64,000 bases of DNA from Rossellomorea orangium (GTDB lineage: Bacteria > Bacillota > Bacilli > Bacillales > Bacillaceae_B): assembly GCF_019334305.1 (NCBI RefSeq), contig NZ_JAHWGH010000017.1, positions 310,001 through 374,000 of the forward strand, read 5' to 3'. Every line of letters starts with the position of its first letter. Positions within the stretch are counted from its first letter, which is position 1. The notes under the pieces are model-generated. The model ran no database searches. It saw only the letters and a list, made by a program, of their open reading frames with translations, and was not told the DNA's origin. The translations under genes and the position numbers were made by a program. Positions 1 through 9,040 of the stretch are shown here, one piece after another.

Positions 1-1
1 G

Positions 2-481
2 AATAAACGGAATGATGAATATGGCGGACCAGCAGAAAACCGCTACCGGTTCCTACGCGAAATCATTGACGGGATCCAACTGGTGTGGGACGGACCACTC
101 CTCGTCAGGGTTTCTGCCAAGGATTATCACGATGAAGGCTTGGACGTCGAAGACTATGTCGTTTTTGCAAAGTGGATGAAAGAACAAGGTGTCGATTTGA
201 TCGACGTCAGCTCAGGTGCCCTAGTACCTGCACGCATCCCTGTATTCCCAGGCTATCAGGTGAAGCTTGCCGAAACGATCAAGAACGGAGCAGGCATCGA
301 TACAGGAGCGGTTGGATTGATTACAACCGGCATTCAGGCGGAAGAAATCCTGCAAAATGAACGGGCGGACCTGGTCCTTCTTGCCCGTGAACTCCTGCGG
401 GATCCGTATTGGCCAAGAACGTCTGCGCAAGAGTTGGGTGTGGAGATTGAAGCACCAAAACAGTATGAGCGTGGCTGGTAA
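2..481 (+). CDS. namA: NADPH dehydrogenase NamA (YqjM), C-terminal part
   Basis: This is the C-terminal 159 codons of an old-yellow-enzyme family flavoprotein; the reading frame is open at the window start, so the N-terminus is missing. It runs from NKRNDEYGG through GYQVKLAE to the C-terminal QYERGW, closely matching B. subtilis YqjM/NamA as I know it. The family reduces alpha,beta-unsaturated aldehydes, ketones and nitro compounds with NADPH, using FMN in a TIM barrel. The DEYGG..ENRYRF segment and the late [22 protein letters not shown] segment, which help bind FMN phosphate, are visible. In B. subtilis namA lies close to rnz and zwf, as here. Confidence 0.93.
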   Translation, partial: NKRNDEYGGPAENRYRFLREIIDGIQLVWDGPLLVRVSAKDYHDEGLDVEDYVVFAKWMKEQGVDLIDVSSGALVPARIPVFPGYQVKLAETIKNGAGIDTGAVGLITTGIQAEEILQNERADLVLLARELLRDPYWPRTSAQELGVEIEAPKQYERGW

Positions 482-487
482 AATAAA

Positions 488-527
488 AGAAGGTAGCGCG
501 GAACCCTAGGTTCCGCGCTACCTTTTA
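488..527. terminator. Bidirectional terminator between namA and the GNAT gene
   Basis: A perfect 14-bp stem (GGTAGCGCGGAACC, 3-base loop, then its complement) spans 492-522. T-rich DNA follows on the plus strand and the mirrored A-rich side precedes it. It lies between two convergent genes, so it probably ends both transcripts; it slightly overlaps the stop of the minus-strand gene. Confidence 0.88.
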
Positions 528-1280
528 TTTATACACTTTCTGCACTTCATACCGGAAACCTAAACACGTGTAACCTTGCTTCTGATACATCAGTCTCGGC
601 GTATCTTCACCGTCCGCCACCAGTATGACATCCCTGTCATGGAACCGGTCCATGACAAACCGCTGAAGCCTGCTGCCGATCCCTTTTTTTTGAAAGGTTT
701 CGTGAACCATCAATCCGTCGATTTCTGCAGCATCTTTTTCAATGATTACATCCACGGAGCCGGCAGGAGTACCCTTATATAAAGCAAGCACCTGCATAAT
801 ACTCGGATTTTCAAAATTCCGCTTGTGCATGTCCACCTTTTGATCGGCAAAATCAGGGCCAAAGTCCATATCCTGCTCGTACTGAAAGGCAAGGTAATCA
901 TCCAGTTCCTTCTTGCCCACTTCTATGACATCTACGTCAGGATTCACTTCCACTAAAGGGAATTGATCTGGTTCTATAGAATACAGTTCATTGAATCCGA
1001 CGTCATAACCTTCTTGTTTAAAATAGTCCATCAGTTCTTCTGAAGGTTTGTCATCTTGAGGAAAGAGAAATTTCACGTGTTTCTGACCTTTCGCTTGATG
1101 GAATCCCCTTAAGAAAAGGGCGGCATCTTTAAACTCTTCAAGTGTTGGCTGCCTCGTGAATGCCAGGAAGTTGCTGTCATACCTCGTCAGCATTTCAGGA
1201 TAATGAACATGATTATAAAGTGTGTTTTCCCCCACAACATGTCCCGGATAATAAATATGATCAAATGTGTATGTTTTCAT
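525..1280 (-). CDS. GNAT family N-acetyltransferase
   Basis: A 251-residue protein whose C-terminal half (about residues 115-245) has the GNAT fold. The acetyl-CoA pyrophosphate loop is seen as QKKGIGSRLQ near residue 200, preceded by the beta-4 strand AEIDGLMVHE and followed by a MYQKQGYTCLGFRYE motif typical of the C-terminal strand. The N-terminal 100 residues do not match a domain I recognise, so the protein is longer than a minimal GNAT (about 150 residues). The substrate cannot be told. An ATG with a GGGGGA Shine-Dalgarno supports the start. It is probably last in the rnz-phosphatase-GNAT transcript, ending at the shared hairpin. Confidence 0.85.
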   Translation of the reverse strand: MKTYTFDHIYYPGHVVGENTLYNHVHYPEMLTRYDSNFLAFTRQPTLEEFKDAALFLRGFHQAKGQKHVKFLFPQDDKPSEELMDYFKQEGYDVGFNELYSIEPDQFPLVEVNPDVDVIEVGKKELDDYLAFQYEQDMDFGPDFADQKVDMHKRNFENPSIMQVLALYKGTPAGSVDVIIEKDAAEIDGLMVHETFQKKGIGSRLQRFVMDRFHDRDVILVADGEDTPRLMYQKQGYTCLGFRYEVQKVYK

Positions 1281-1312
1281 TTTGTATCCCCCAATGTCAA
1301 TTACAATCTATT

Positions 1313-1852
1313 CTATTCCCAGATACGGCGCACAGAGGCACGCGCCTCTCCTACTTCAACGATATATACATCCGGATTCGAAAGAGCGAATAGCTCGGAG
1401 TATCCATAGCTGTCATCAAACAACCTCAACAACAGTGTCGTTAAATTACCGTGGCTAACACAAACGATCCTGTCCTCTTTCTTTCTCAATACCTCATCCA
1501 CAAATGATCTTGCACGCTCCATCGCCATTTGATTGGACTCCCCGCCAGGCAATGATAGGGAGAAATCGTCGAAGCTATTCTTTAATCTTTCCATCCAGTC
1601 GGGAAGGTCTTGATCGCTCAACACCCTTTCCCCCAGTCGGTCATCCTCCTGAACCGTAAGACCGGACCGTTTGGCAAAAGGAGCAATGGTATCCTTTGCC
1701 CTTACAAATGGACTGGAATAAATCGCCTGAATGAATCGATTTTCCAAAAAGGCTGCTAATTGGACCGCCTGTTGTTCCCCTTCTTCCGTTAAAGGAGAGT
1801 GAAACGGCTGCCCCGCCGCTCTGGCATGACGCACGATATAGATTGTTTTCAT
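1313..1852 (-). CDS. Histidine phosphatase family protein (phosphoglycerate mutase-like)
   Basis: A 179-residue protein of the histidine phosphatase superfamily. The phospho-acceptor motif is IVRHARAAGQ at residues 5-14, so the usual RHG is RHA here, a known variant. SPFVRAKDT near residue 47 supplies the second arginine, GGES near 100 the acid/base region, and VSHGN near 131 the second catalytic histidine. Substrate is unknown; such stand-alone members act on small phosphorylated metabolites or proteins. It begins 10 bp after rnz and has its own GGGGGAAAAGG ribosome site, so the two are probably co-transcribed. Confidence 0.85.
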   Translation of the reverse strand: MKTIYIVRHARAAGQPFHSPLTEEGEQQAVQLAAFLENRFIQAIYSSPFVRAKDTIAPFAKRSGLTVQEDDRLGERVLSDQDLPDWMERLKNSFDDFSLSLPGGESNQMAMERARSFVDEVLRKKEDRIVCVSHGNLTTLLLRLFDDSYGYSELFALSNPDVYIVEVGEARASVRRIWE

Positions 1853-1862
1853 CCTTTTCCCC

Positions 1863-2789
1863 CTATTTCTTTACAGGTATGATGTATTCCATGAAATCAT
1901 TGGCCATATATGTTTCAGGAAACACTTCTCTCGCTTCCTTCTCAAGCTCCCCCCATGATTCCTTAGCATATCTGGAAGAAATGTGGGTCAGGAAAAGCCT
2001 CTTCGCCCCGGCTTGAAGTGCCGTTTCCCCTGCTTGTTTCGTCGTGGAGTGGAAATATTCCCGGGCCATCTCCACTTGATCCCGGTTAAAGGTTGCTTCA
2101 TGTACCAGCACATCTGCATCCTTCCCAAGCTCCACTGCAGAGGAGCAGACCCTGGTGTCTCCAAGAACCGTGACAACCCTGCCTGGAATGGTAGGACCCA
2201 GGAAGTCCATTCCGTCAATTTCCATGCCATCTTCCAAAGTGACCTTTTCTCCCGCTTTCAATTTCTTATAGAGAGGTCCAGGTGGAACACCATTTTCCCG
2301 CAAACGGTCTACTTGCAATACTCCGGACTTATCCTTTTCAACCACCCGGTATCCGAATGTCGGCAGTGCGTGATCCAATGCCATTGCTTCTACAATAAAG
2401 CCGTCATCCTCAAAAATGACCCCTTCTCCGATTTCCTTCACTTCAAGTGGATATTGAAGATGGGTCCTGCTGACTGAGAGGGACACCTCGATATATTCCT
2501 TGATCCCCTTTGGACCATAAACGGTCAATTCTGATTCGCCCCCTTGGAATGAACGGCTCCCAAGTAGCCCCGGCAACCCGTAAATATGATCACCATGCAG
2601 GTGGGTAATGAAAATTTTTTCAATTCTTCTTGGTTTCAAGCTTGTATGTAAAATTTGATGCTGTGTCGCTTCTCCGCAATCAAAAAGCCAGACCGCACCA
2701 CGTTCCTCCAATAATTTCAAGGCGATACTGGTGACGTTACGGAGTTTCGCAGGAACCCCGGCACCCGTACCTAAAAATAATAATTCCAC
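1863..2789 (-). CDS. rnz: Ribonuclease Z
   Basis: A metallo-beta-lactamase fold tRNA 3'-endonuclease that removes 3' trailers from tRNA precursors lacking an encoded CCA. The zinc motif THLHGDH is at about residues 62-68, the start is [14 protein letters not shown], and late ligands appear in LGDTRV, VHEATF and FLTHISSRY. An in-frame GTG nine bases upstream exists, but GAGGAG lies about 8 bp before the second GTG, and B. subtilis RnZ begins MELLFLG, so I chose 2789 (308 residues). It is divergent from zwf, as in B. subtilis. Confidence 0.93.
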   Translation of the reverse strand: MELLFLGTGAGVPAKLRNVTSIALKLLEERGAVWLFDCGEATQHQILHTSLKPRRIEKIFITHLHGDHIYGLPGLLGSRSFQGGESELTVYGPKGIKEYIEVSLSVSRTHLQYPLEVKEIGEGVIFEDDGFIVEAMALDHALPTFGYRVVEKDKSGVLQVDRLRENGVPPGPLYKKLKAGEKVTLEDGMEIDGMDFLGPTIPGRVVTVLGDTRVCSSAVELGKDADVLVHEATFNRDQVEMAREYFHSTTKQAGETALQAGAKRLFLTHISSRYAKESWGELEKEAREVFPETYMANDFMEYIIPVKK

Positions 2790-2920
2790 TGTATTCACTC
2801 CTCAGTTGAGCTATTCTGTCTCCATTTTAGCATAACCCCCGCCATTTTACCCTTTCACGGAAAATCAGTCATAAGAATGAAAATTAAAGCCAACATAATG
2901 ACGAAGATGTTTGATGAAAT

Positions 2921-2940
2921 GATAAAACGTTTTCAGGAAT
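2921..2940. promoter_or_regulatory. Palindromic AAAACGTTTT upstream of zwf (possible operator)
   Basis: A perfect 10-bp palindrome sits at 2924-2933 in the rnz-zwf intergenic region, within GATAAAACGTTTTCAGG. The core resembles a catabolite-responsive element, but flanking positions give at least two mismatches to the CcpA consensus. This is inference from pattern only. Confidence 0.25.
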
Positions 2941-3075
2941 TCAGGATGAAAAAGTCCTCAGCATATAATTTGCTAAATGAATCATAAGTCTTTAAAATTA
3001 AGTAATTGTATAGGATATTAAATAAGAAGAAACGCATAAATAAGGGTTACAACAAGATAAAGTGAGGTCATGACA

Positions 3076-4578
3076 TTGAATAATTCAACGACACCAACAT
3101 CTCTGATTACCATCTTTGGAGCAACTGGTGATTTAGCCAAAAGAAAACTATATCCGTCTCTTTATCATTTGTTCCGTAAAGGGAAAATCTCCAAGCGATT
3201 TGCCGTTGTAGGTGTAGCGCGACGGGAATGGTCAAATGAAGAATTCCAGGAACACGTCAAAACATCGGTACATAAGGCATTAGGCAACAATGAAAACATC
3301 GATGAGTTCGTTTCCCATTTCTATTACCAGCCGAATGATGTTTCGAACAGTGATTCCTACAAAGCATTAAAGAACTTATCCGATGAACTGGACGAAACGT
3401 ATGAATTGGAAGGCAACCGTGTTTTCTACCTGGCGATGGCGCCTGAATTCTTCGGAACAATCACTGAACAGTTAAAAAATCAAGGATTAACCGATACAAA
3501 CGGTTTCCAGAGACTGGTGATTGAAAAGCCTTTCGGTCACGATCTTCCTTCGGCTGAAAAACTGAACAGCCAGATCCGTGAATCATTCTCTGAAGACCAA
3601 ATTTATCGTATTGATCACTACCTCGGGAAAGAAATGGTGCAGAACATCGAAGTCATTCGTTTCTCCAACGCCATGTTCGAACCACTCTGGAACAACCGCT
3701 ATATTTCTAATATCCAGGTTACTTCATCCGAAGAGCTTGGTGTGGAAGATCGAGGTCGTTATTATGAAAAAAGCGGGGCCCTTCGCGATATGGTTCAAAA
3801 CCATCTCCTTCAGATGGTCGCCTTACTTGCCATGGAGCCGCCAATCAAATTGACGACGGATGAAATCCGCAGTGAAAAAGTACGTGTGTTACGATCCCTT
3901 CGTCCATTTGAACAGGATGAAGTCAAGGACTACTTCGTTCGAGGTCAATACGGTCCCGGTAAAGCAGGAAATGAAGATCTTCCCGGATATCGCGAAGCAG
4001 AAAACGTCGATGAACAGTCCAATACGGAAACTTATGTTGCTGGTAAGCTGATGATTGATAATTTCCGTTGGGCAGGTGTTCCATTCTATATCCGCACAGG
4101 AAAAAGAATGGAGGCAAAGTCGACGAAAATCGTCATCCAGTTCAAAGATATCCCAATGAACCTGTATTACAACCCGGACAAGCCACTGGCACCGAACCTT
4201 CTGGTCATTCACATCCAGCCTGAAGAGGGAATCACCCTTCACCTGAACGTGAAGAAATCCGGACAGAACATCGAAACGACTCCGGTGAAGCTGAACTTTG
4301 CAAACAACAGCGTAGATGGCATGAACACACCGGAAGCATATGAAAAACTCTTATTCGATTGTCTGCGTGGCGATGCCACGAATTTCACACACTGGGATGA
4401 AGTGAAGCTATCCTGGGCATTTGTCGACAAAATCTCTGAAGTATGGGAACATACTCGTGACGGAGAATTCCCGAACTACGAAGCAGGCTCGATGGGACCG
4501 AAAGCCGCTGACAATCTGCTGGCGAAAGACGGCTTCTCCTGGTGGCCGATTGCCAACCTTGATGTAGACCAATGCTGA
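3076..4578 (+). CDS. zwf: Glucose-6-phosphate 1-dehydrogenase
   Basis: The first enzyme of the oxidative pentose phosphate pathway, oxidising glucose 6-phosphate to 6-phosphogluconolactone with NADP+. About 500 residues, normal for the family. The Rossmann motif FGATGDLAKRKLYPSL is near the N-terminus and the active-site signature RIDHYLGKE near residue 178. An ATG at 3070 lies only two bases after the GTGAGG ribosome site; the TTG at 3076 has proper spacing (7-8 bp), so I prefer TTG, though 3070 is possible. It is transcribed with the cyclase gene 16 bp downstream. Its pathway partner gndA is about 9.5 kb away on the other strand, while in B. subtilis the two are near neighbours. Confidence 0.95.
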   Translation: MNNSTTPTSLITIFGATGDLAKRKLYPSLYHLFRKGKISKRFAVVGVARREWSNEEFQEHVKTSVHKALGNNENIDEFVSHFYYQPNDVSNSDSYKALKNLSDELDETYELEGNRVFYLAMAPEFFGTITEQLKNQGLTDTNGFQRLVIEKPFGHDLPSAEKLNSQIRESFSEDQIYRIDHYLGKEMVQNIEVIRFSNAMFEPLWNNRYISNIQVTSSEELGVEDRGRYYEKSGALRDMVQNHLLQMVALLAMEPPIKLTTDEIRSEKVRVLRSLRPFEQDEVKDYFVRGQYGPGKAGNEDLPGYREAENVDEQSNTETYVAGKLMIDNFRWAGVPFYIRTGKRMEAKSTKIVIQFKDIPMNLYYNPDKPLAPNLLVIHIQPEEGITLHLNVKKSGQNIETTPVKLNFANNSVDGMNTPEAYEKLLFDCLRGDATNFTHWDEVKLSWAFVDKISEVWEHTRDGEFPNYEAGSMGPKAADNLLAKDGFSWWPIANLDVDQC

Positions 4579-4594
4579 GAAAGGTGTGGAAACA

Positions 4595-5215
4595 ATGAGA
4601 ATTTATGACGTAACAGCCCCAATCTTTAACGGTATGCCCGTTTATAAGAACAAACCTGAAAAACAACCAAGTATTGAAACGAATACGAACGGTCATGTGA
4701 CGGAGTCAAGACTATCAATGGACGTTCATACAGGAACGCACGTCGATGCTCCCCTTCACATGATCAACGACGGAGAGACGATTGAAACGATCGATATCGA
4801 GAAGCTTGTCCGCCCAGTTAAAGTTTTTGATTTGACAGAAGTGGATGAAAAAATCAGCTTGAAGGATATTGAAGGATTAGAGATTGAAGAGAATGACTTC
4901 ATCCTCTTCAAAACAAAGAATTCATGGGATACGGAATTCAACTTTGATTTCATTTATGTAGCGGAAGATGCTGCAGCTTACCTTGCTGAGAAAAAGATTT
5001 CAGGTGTGGGGATTGATGCACTTGGAATCGAAAGGGCCCAGGAAGGTCATCCGACACACCGCAGCCTGATGGGAAGCGGCGTCATCATCATGGAAGGCCT
5101 TCAGTTAAAAGATATCAAACCCGGCCAGTACTTCATGGTGGCGGCACCACTTAAGATTCAAAACACCGATGCATCACCGGCACGCGTGCTGTTGTTTGAT
5201 GAAATGATCGGGTAA
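4595..5215 (+). CDS. Cyclase family protein (kynurenine formamidase-like metal hydrolase)
   Basis: A 206-residue protein of the cyclase/kynurenine formamidase family, Mn2+- or Zn2+-dependent hydrolases of formamide or lactam bonds. The family signature HTGTHVDAP, carrying the metal ligands, is at about residues 48-56, and a late GHPTHRSLMGSG segment lies near 150. The upstream GTG at 4586 overlaps the ribosome site AAGGTG (4581-4586), so the ATG at 4595 is the likely start. The substrate cannot be inferred: no tryptophan-degradation genes are nearby, and co-transcription with zwf gives no obvious metabolic link. Confidence 0.85.
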   Translation: MRIYDVTAPIFNGMPVYKNKPEKQPSIETNTNGHVTESRLSMDVHTGTHVDAPLHMINDGETIETIDIEKLVRPVKVFDLTEVDEKISLKDIEGLEIEENDFILFKTKNSWDTEFNFDFIYVAEDAAAYLAEKKISGVGIDALGIERAQEGHPTHRSLMGSGVIIMEGLQLKDIKPGQYFMVAAPLKIQNTDASPARVLLFDEMIG

Positions 5216-5218
5216 CCA

Positions 5219-5258
5219 TAAAAAGACTCTCTGGCAATATGTCAGAGAGTCTTTTTAT
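5219..5258 (+). terminator. Terminator of the zwf-cyclase operon
   Basis: An AAAAAGACTCTCTG stem pairs with CAGAGAGTCTTTTT across a 9-base loop and ends in T5, directly after the cyclase stop codon. Confidence 0.88.
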
Positions 5259-5345
5259 TTGGAGGGAAGTCCTTCTACAAACATTTCCTTTGAACCCACT
5301 TAAATCGTGGCAGGATTAAAACAAGCTGTTTTTTGAAAGATGAGG

Positions 5346-5408
5346 AAACTTCCAGCAAAACTTGCGCCACCTTCGAGAAAACTTGTGCACTTCCTATTAA
5401 ACTTGTGT
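5346..5408. repeat. Short direct repeats (AAACTTG series) in intergenic DNA
   Basis: The 240 bases between the cyclase terminator and the next hairpin contain no gene. AAACTT occurs at 5346, 5358, 5379 and 5399; the last three extend to AAACTTG(T/C)G with about 20-bp spacing. The function is unknown; two helical turns between copies could fit a protein-binding array, but chance is not excluded. Confidence 0.4.
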
Positions 5409-5473
5409 CAAATGGTAAATGAAAAAGTATGTAACGATTCATAATGGTTGTTCTTAAGGCTTAGAATACATAC

Positions 5474-5506
5474 ATAAAGCCTGAGGATGACTTCCTCAGG
5501 CTTTAT
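5474..5506. terminator. Terminator of the DUF2935 gene
   Basis: AAAGCCTGAGG pairs with CCTCAGGCTTT (5476-5504) across a 7-base loop. The TGA stop of the minus-strand gene lies inside the stem, so termination follows translation closely. Confidence 0.8.
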
Positions 5507-6335
5507 TATCTTTCCTCAACGTTGGTTTTGTCAGCTTACAATCCGGATAGTGAATGGCAGGAGCATAATAAGAAAGCTTCTTCATGAAATAACAGGCTTC
5601 AGGAAAGTGATGTTCAAGAAATCGGAGTGTAGAATTATTAAGTACTTCATCATTCACATAAAGGCTTAATACTTCCTCTACTAATTGAGTAAAGGCGACT
5701 ACCTGAATCGAAACATCTTCGGCGAATCGTATTTGAGCGGGGAAACCTGATTGAGTAAAATGCAAGTATCCCTTAAACATATCATTTTTTACCATAAATT
5801 GAGAGAACTGGATCATTAACGCACTTGCCCTTTCAATTAAATCAATTTCTGCGCTATCCAATATATCTACGAGCAATGCTGCATGCCCCCGTTGGTCATC
5901 AAGCCACAAATCCATTAAATCCACTAGTGGGAGTAATGGATACTCCTCACCTTTCGTATAGCTTTGTAAAATTCTTAGGTACTCCCTGTTTTCTGCCAAA
6001 GTTCCATTCAAATAGCTTGGTGATAAATTTAAGTTCACCTGATTGTACAGCCGTAAATGTAGAAGATGCCCTTCAAATGAGTAATATTGATACGAAACCT
6101 CCTGAGCCCATTCTGAAAGCTGAATCATTTCAGGAGCTGAAACCGGAAGATCTGTAGGAATTTCCCTCATCTCTTTCTCAACATTTTGAAACCACTCAAT
6201 GTAGTACTCTGCTTGTTTGACCCACTTCATTTCTGTCGGGCTTAAATAATCCCTAATAAAATAAGCATGGTCTTTCAGGATCCCTAACCAGAATTCATGT
6301 TCTTGCCAGGCTGCTATCTTCTCAAATCCCATCAT
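5496..6335 (-). CDS. DUF2935 domain protein
   Basis: A 279-residue soluble, helix-rich protein. The N-terminal EHEFWLGILKDHAYFIRDYL (residues 13-32) and a second region about 145 residues later (MDLWLDDQRGHAALLVDILDS) are the two repeat-like halves of DUF2935. Histidine and glutamate residues in these helices are consistent with a ferritin-like or hemerythrin-like four-helix fold that could bind metal. Function is not established in any homologue I know. It is a single-gene transcript with its own terminator, divergent from the ger operon. Confidence 0.8.
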   Translation of the reverse strand: MMGFEKIAAWQEHEFWLGILKDHAYFIRDYLSPTEMKWVKQAEYYIEWFQNVEKEMREIPTDLPVSAPEMIQLSEWAQEVSYQYYSFEGHLLHLRLYNQVNLNLSPSYLNGTLAENREYLRILQSYTKGEEYPLLPLVDLMDLWLDDQRGHAALLVDILDSAEIDLIERASALMIQFSQFMVKNDMFKGYLHFTQSGFPAQIRFAEDVSIQVVAFTQLVEEVLSLYVNDEVLNNSTLRFLEHHFPEACYFMKKLSYYAPAIHYPDCKLTKPTLRKDNKA

Positions 6336-6453
6336 CGCTCCTCCTCCATCTTTCTTCTTCTTAACCTTATTAAGAGAATGAAGGCTTCATGCTTAGAATA
6401 GAAAAGTCTTTTTAGGAAAAAATAGCACAAACTGCAATTAAAGAGGGTTCAGT

Positions 6454-7950
6454 ATGGGATTACTATCATTCGTAAAAAAAATGACTTTAAAAGAGGAGAC
6501 CTTATCAGCTCATAAACATCCAATATCTTCGTCTGAAATTGACATACATCCACTGGACTTCAGCCATGTAGTAGAACAATTTCAACACTGCGAGGATTTA
6601 CGATACCGTCACTTTAAAGAGCTAGGCATTCAACTTATTTATTTTGACAACCTTGTAGATAAACAGATCCTTAACGAAGGGATATTGGACTGGATCAACA
6701 AAGGAAAAACCCGGGAATTACACCGTGAAATAGATTCATTCGGGCTCAAGGAAGTCTCATCAAATAAGCAAGCGGTGATTGACGTTCTCAATGGGGATGT
6801 CGTTCTTTCGTTTGAAGATCGAATGTTTTCTTTACAAGCTGGCGGTGCTGAGAACCGGAGCATAGAAGAATCTGAAACAGAGTCTATTATTTTAGGACCA
6901 CACGAATCCTTTATTGAATCGGCGGATGTGAATATCGCTCTCATTCGAAAACGATTGAAAAGTTCTCATTTAAAAACCATAAGCTTATCTGCAGGGGAAA
7001 TTACGAAAACCTCGATCACAATCATGTATCTAGAAGATATTGCGCCTAAAGAGGAATTGGAATACTTAAAGAAACGCATCAACGATATTGAATATAGTGG
7101 AATTCTCGACACGAACATTCTCGTACAGATGATTGATGATCAGCCTCTCTCTCCTTTTCCCCAGTTTTTCACAACAGAACGGCCAGATGTAAGTGCTTCT
7201 AAATTGTTGTCAGGGAAAATGGTCGGTATCGTGGATGGAAGTCCTTATGTTTTTTGTGCACCTGTCAGTTTCTTTGACTTCTTTCAGTCCGTGGATGATT
7301 ACAGTCAAAGATGGATAACAGGGACCTTTATACGATTACTGAGGATGTTCGCTTTCGTCATAACGGTTGCTTTTACAGCCATTTATGTTTCCGTTACGAC
7401 TTTTCATTATGAAATGGTGCCTCAGGAATTACTTCCAAGTCTGATTGAATCACGTAGCAAAGTACCGTTTCCGCCGTTAATTGAAGCGATCTTTCTTGAA
7501 TTGGTCATTGAGCTACTAAGAGAGGCGGGAGCCCGCCTCCCTACTAAGATTGGGCAAACGATCGGGATTGTAGGGGGGATTGTCATCGGACAGGCAGCTG
7601 TAGAAGCTGGCATAACAAGTAACATCCTTATTATCGCTGTTGCTGTTTCTGCTATCTCTTCTTTTGTCATCCCAAGCTATGTGATGAGTGCTTCCATCAG
7701 GATCGTCCGTTTCTCTTTCATATTACTGGCTGGATTCTGGGGAAACATGGGCTTGGTATTCGGACTCGGATTGTTGGTCATTCACCTGACTACATTAACA
7801 TCACTTAAAACACCTTACATGATTCCATTTTCTCCAACCTTCTTTAACGATTGGCTCGACACAATCATCAGGGCACCTTACATGCTTATCAAGGATCGCC
7901 CGGAACAAATCAAAACCAGAAATGAAACGATTAATAAGATGAAAAAGTAG
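6454..7950 (+). CDS. Spore germination protein, GerA family (A subunit)
   Basis: A 498-residue A subunit of a GerA-type nutrient germinant receptor in the inner spore membrane. The soluble N-terminal region (about 1-290) contains family landmarks such as DIEYSGILDTNILVQMIDD and the later FPQFFTTERPD. It is followed by about five hydrophobic segments (290-450) including PFPPLIEAIFLELVIELLREAG, then a short cytoplasmic tail. The ATG has an AAGAGGG ribosome site. It is first of three ger genes with 10-bp spacing to the B gene. Operons of this kind are normally expressed in the forespore under sigma-G; I could not identify that promoter by eye. The germinant is unknown. Confidence 0.92.
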   Translation: MGLLSFVKKMTLKEETLSAHKHPISSSEIDIHPLDFSHVVEQFQHCEDLRYRHFKELGIQLIYFDNLVDKQILNEGILDWINKGKTRELHREIDSFGLKEVSSNKQAVIDVLNGDVVLSFEDRMFSLQAGGAENRSIEESETESIILGPHESFIESADVNIALIRKRLKSSHLKTISLSAGEITKTSITIMYLEDIAPKEELEYLKKRINDIEYSGILDTNILVQMIDDQPLSPFPQFFTTERPDVSASKLLSGKMVGIVDGSPYVFCAPVSFFDFFQSVDDYSQRWITGTFIRLLRMFAFVITVAFTAIYVSVTTFHYEMVPQELLPSLIESRSKVPFPPLIEAIFLELVIELLREAGARLPTKIGQTIGIVGGIVIGQAAVEAGITSNILIIAVAVSAISSFVIPSYVMSASIRIVRFSFILLAGFWGNMGLVFGLGLLVIHLTTLTSLKTPYMIPFSPTFFNDWLDTIIRAPYMLIKDRPEQIKTRNETINKMKK

Positions 7951-7960
7951 GCGATGCAAT

Positions 7961-9040
7961 ATGAAAGAAAAGCTCCATCCCTTTCAAGTAGCTTTACTCA
8001 TATACATGATTCAATCAGGCGTTACACTATTCAGCATTCCCAGACTATCCGCTGAAGCCTTTGGAACCAACGGATGGATCGGAATCGTCATTCTATTTGG
8101 AATTGTCACCTTAAATATATTATTGATTGGATTAGTAAACAAATATGGGAATGGCCAATCGCTCTTTATGATCATTGAAAATATTTTTCCAAAGTGGCTG
8201 TTCGTTCCTTTTTATCTTTTTTTAAGTATTATCTTTACCCTTCTCGCGACCCTGGTTACGAAAAAGTATATTTTGCTATTACAAATGTTATTTTTCAGGG
8301 ATACCCCTTCCATCATTTTTGTGGGCATGTTTTTTATTCTCAGCTTCTTTTTGTTAAAAGGATGCATTTATGAAATAGGAAAAGCGACTGTCATCTTATT
8401 CTTCATGACGATTTGGACCATGCTCTTACTTACCTTTCATCTTTCTGAATTCAGTTTTACACGAATGACAACATTCATGATGAAGGGAGATAAAGATCTA
8501 TTTTCAGGAGGCTTAAATGTTTTTTCAGCCTTTCTCGGCTACGAACTGAGCATATTTCTCATTCCATATGTCCGAAAGAATTTTACAAAAGGAGTTTTCT
8601 TTGGAAATGCCATCACTTCGTTCATCTACATCTCCGTCAGTTTTGTTTGTTATGGATTCTTCAGCTTTGAATACATCCTCCATGATCTATATCCTGTTAT
8701 CTCATTAATCGAATATGTGAAGTTTCCCTTTGTAGAAAGAGTGGAGAATCTCATATTCACCCTATTTGCTTTAAAGGTCTTGATTACCGTGGTCATGTAT
8801 TTATGGGCAAGCAAAGAGTTGATTTCACACTCGTTTCAGAAGCTCCGCCCAAATTTCATCAGTTTACTTCTATTAACGGTCGGAACACTCATTTCCTTCA
8901 TTCCGGATATTATCAGAGAGGTTGATCAATGGCTCACAATGTTAACTTATTTTGATATTGGAATCGCATTTTTATTGCCGATTTTTTTACTCCTTTTGAT
9001 AGGGCTGAATAAGGTGAAGCAGAAAAAGGTGACATTATGA
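7961..9040 (+). CDS. Spore germination permease, GerB family (B subunit)
   Basis: A 359-residue integral membrane protein with about ten hydrophobic segments spread over its whole length, related to the amino acid permease superfamily and thought to be the germinant-sensing and ion-conducting subunit. It starts LHPFQVALLIYMIQSGVTLF, a typical GerB N-terminus. It ends four bases inside the C-subunit gene (ATGA overlap), showing translational coupling. Confidence 0.92.
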   Translation: MKEKLHPFQVALLIYMIQSGVTLFSIPRLSAEAFGTNGWIGIVILFGIVTLNILLIGLVNKYGNGQSLFMIIENIFPKWLFVPFYLFLSIIFTLLATLVTKKYILLLQMLFFRDTPSIIFVGMFFILSFFLLKGCIYEIGKATVILFFMTIWTMLLLTFHLSEFSFTRMTTFMMKGDKDLFSGGLNVFSAFLGYELSIFLIPYVRKNFTKGVFFGNAITSFIYISVSFVCYGFFSFEYILHDLYPVISLIEYVKFPFVERVENLIFTLFALKVLITVVMYLWASKELISHSFQKLRPNFISLLLLTVGTLISFIPDIIREVDQWLTMLTYFDIGIAFLLPIFLLLLIGLNKVKQKKVTL

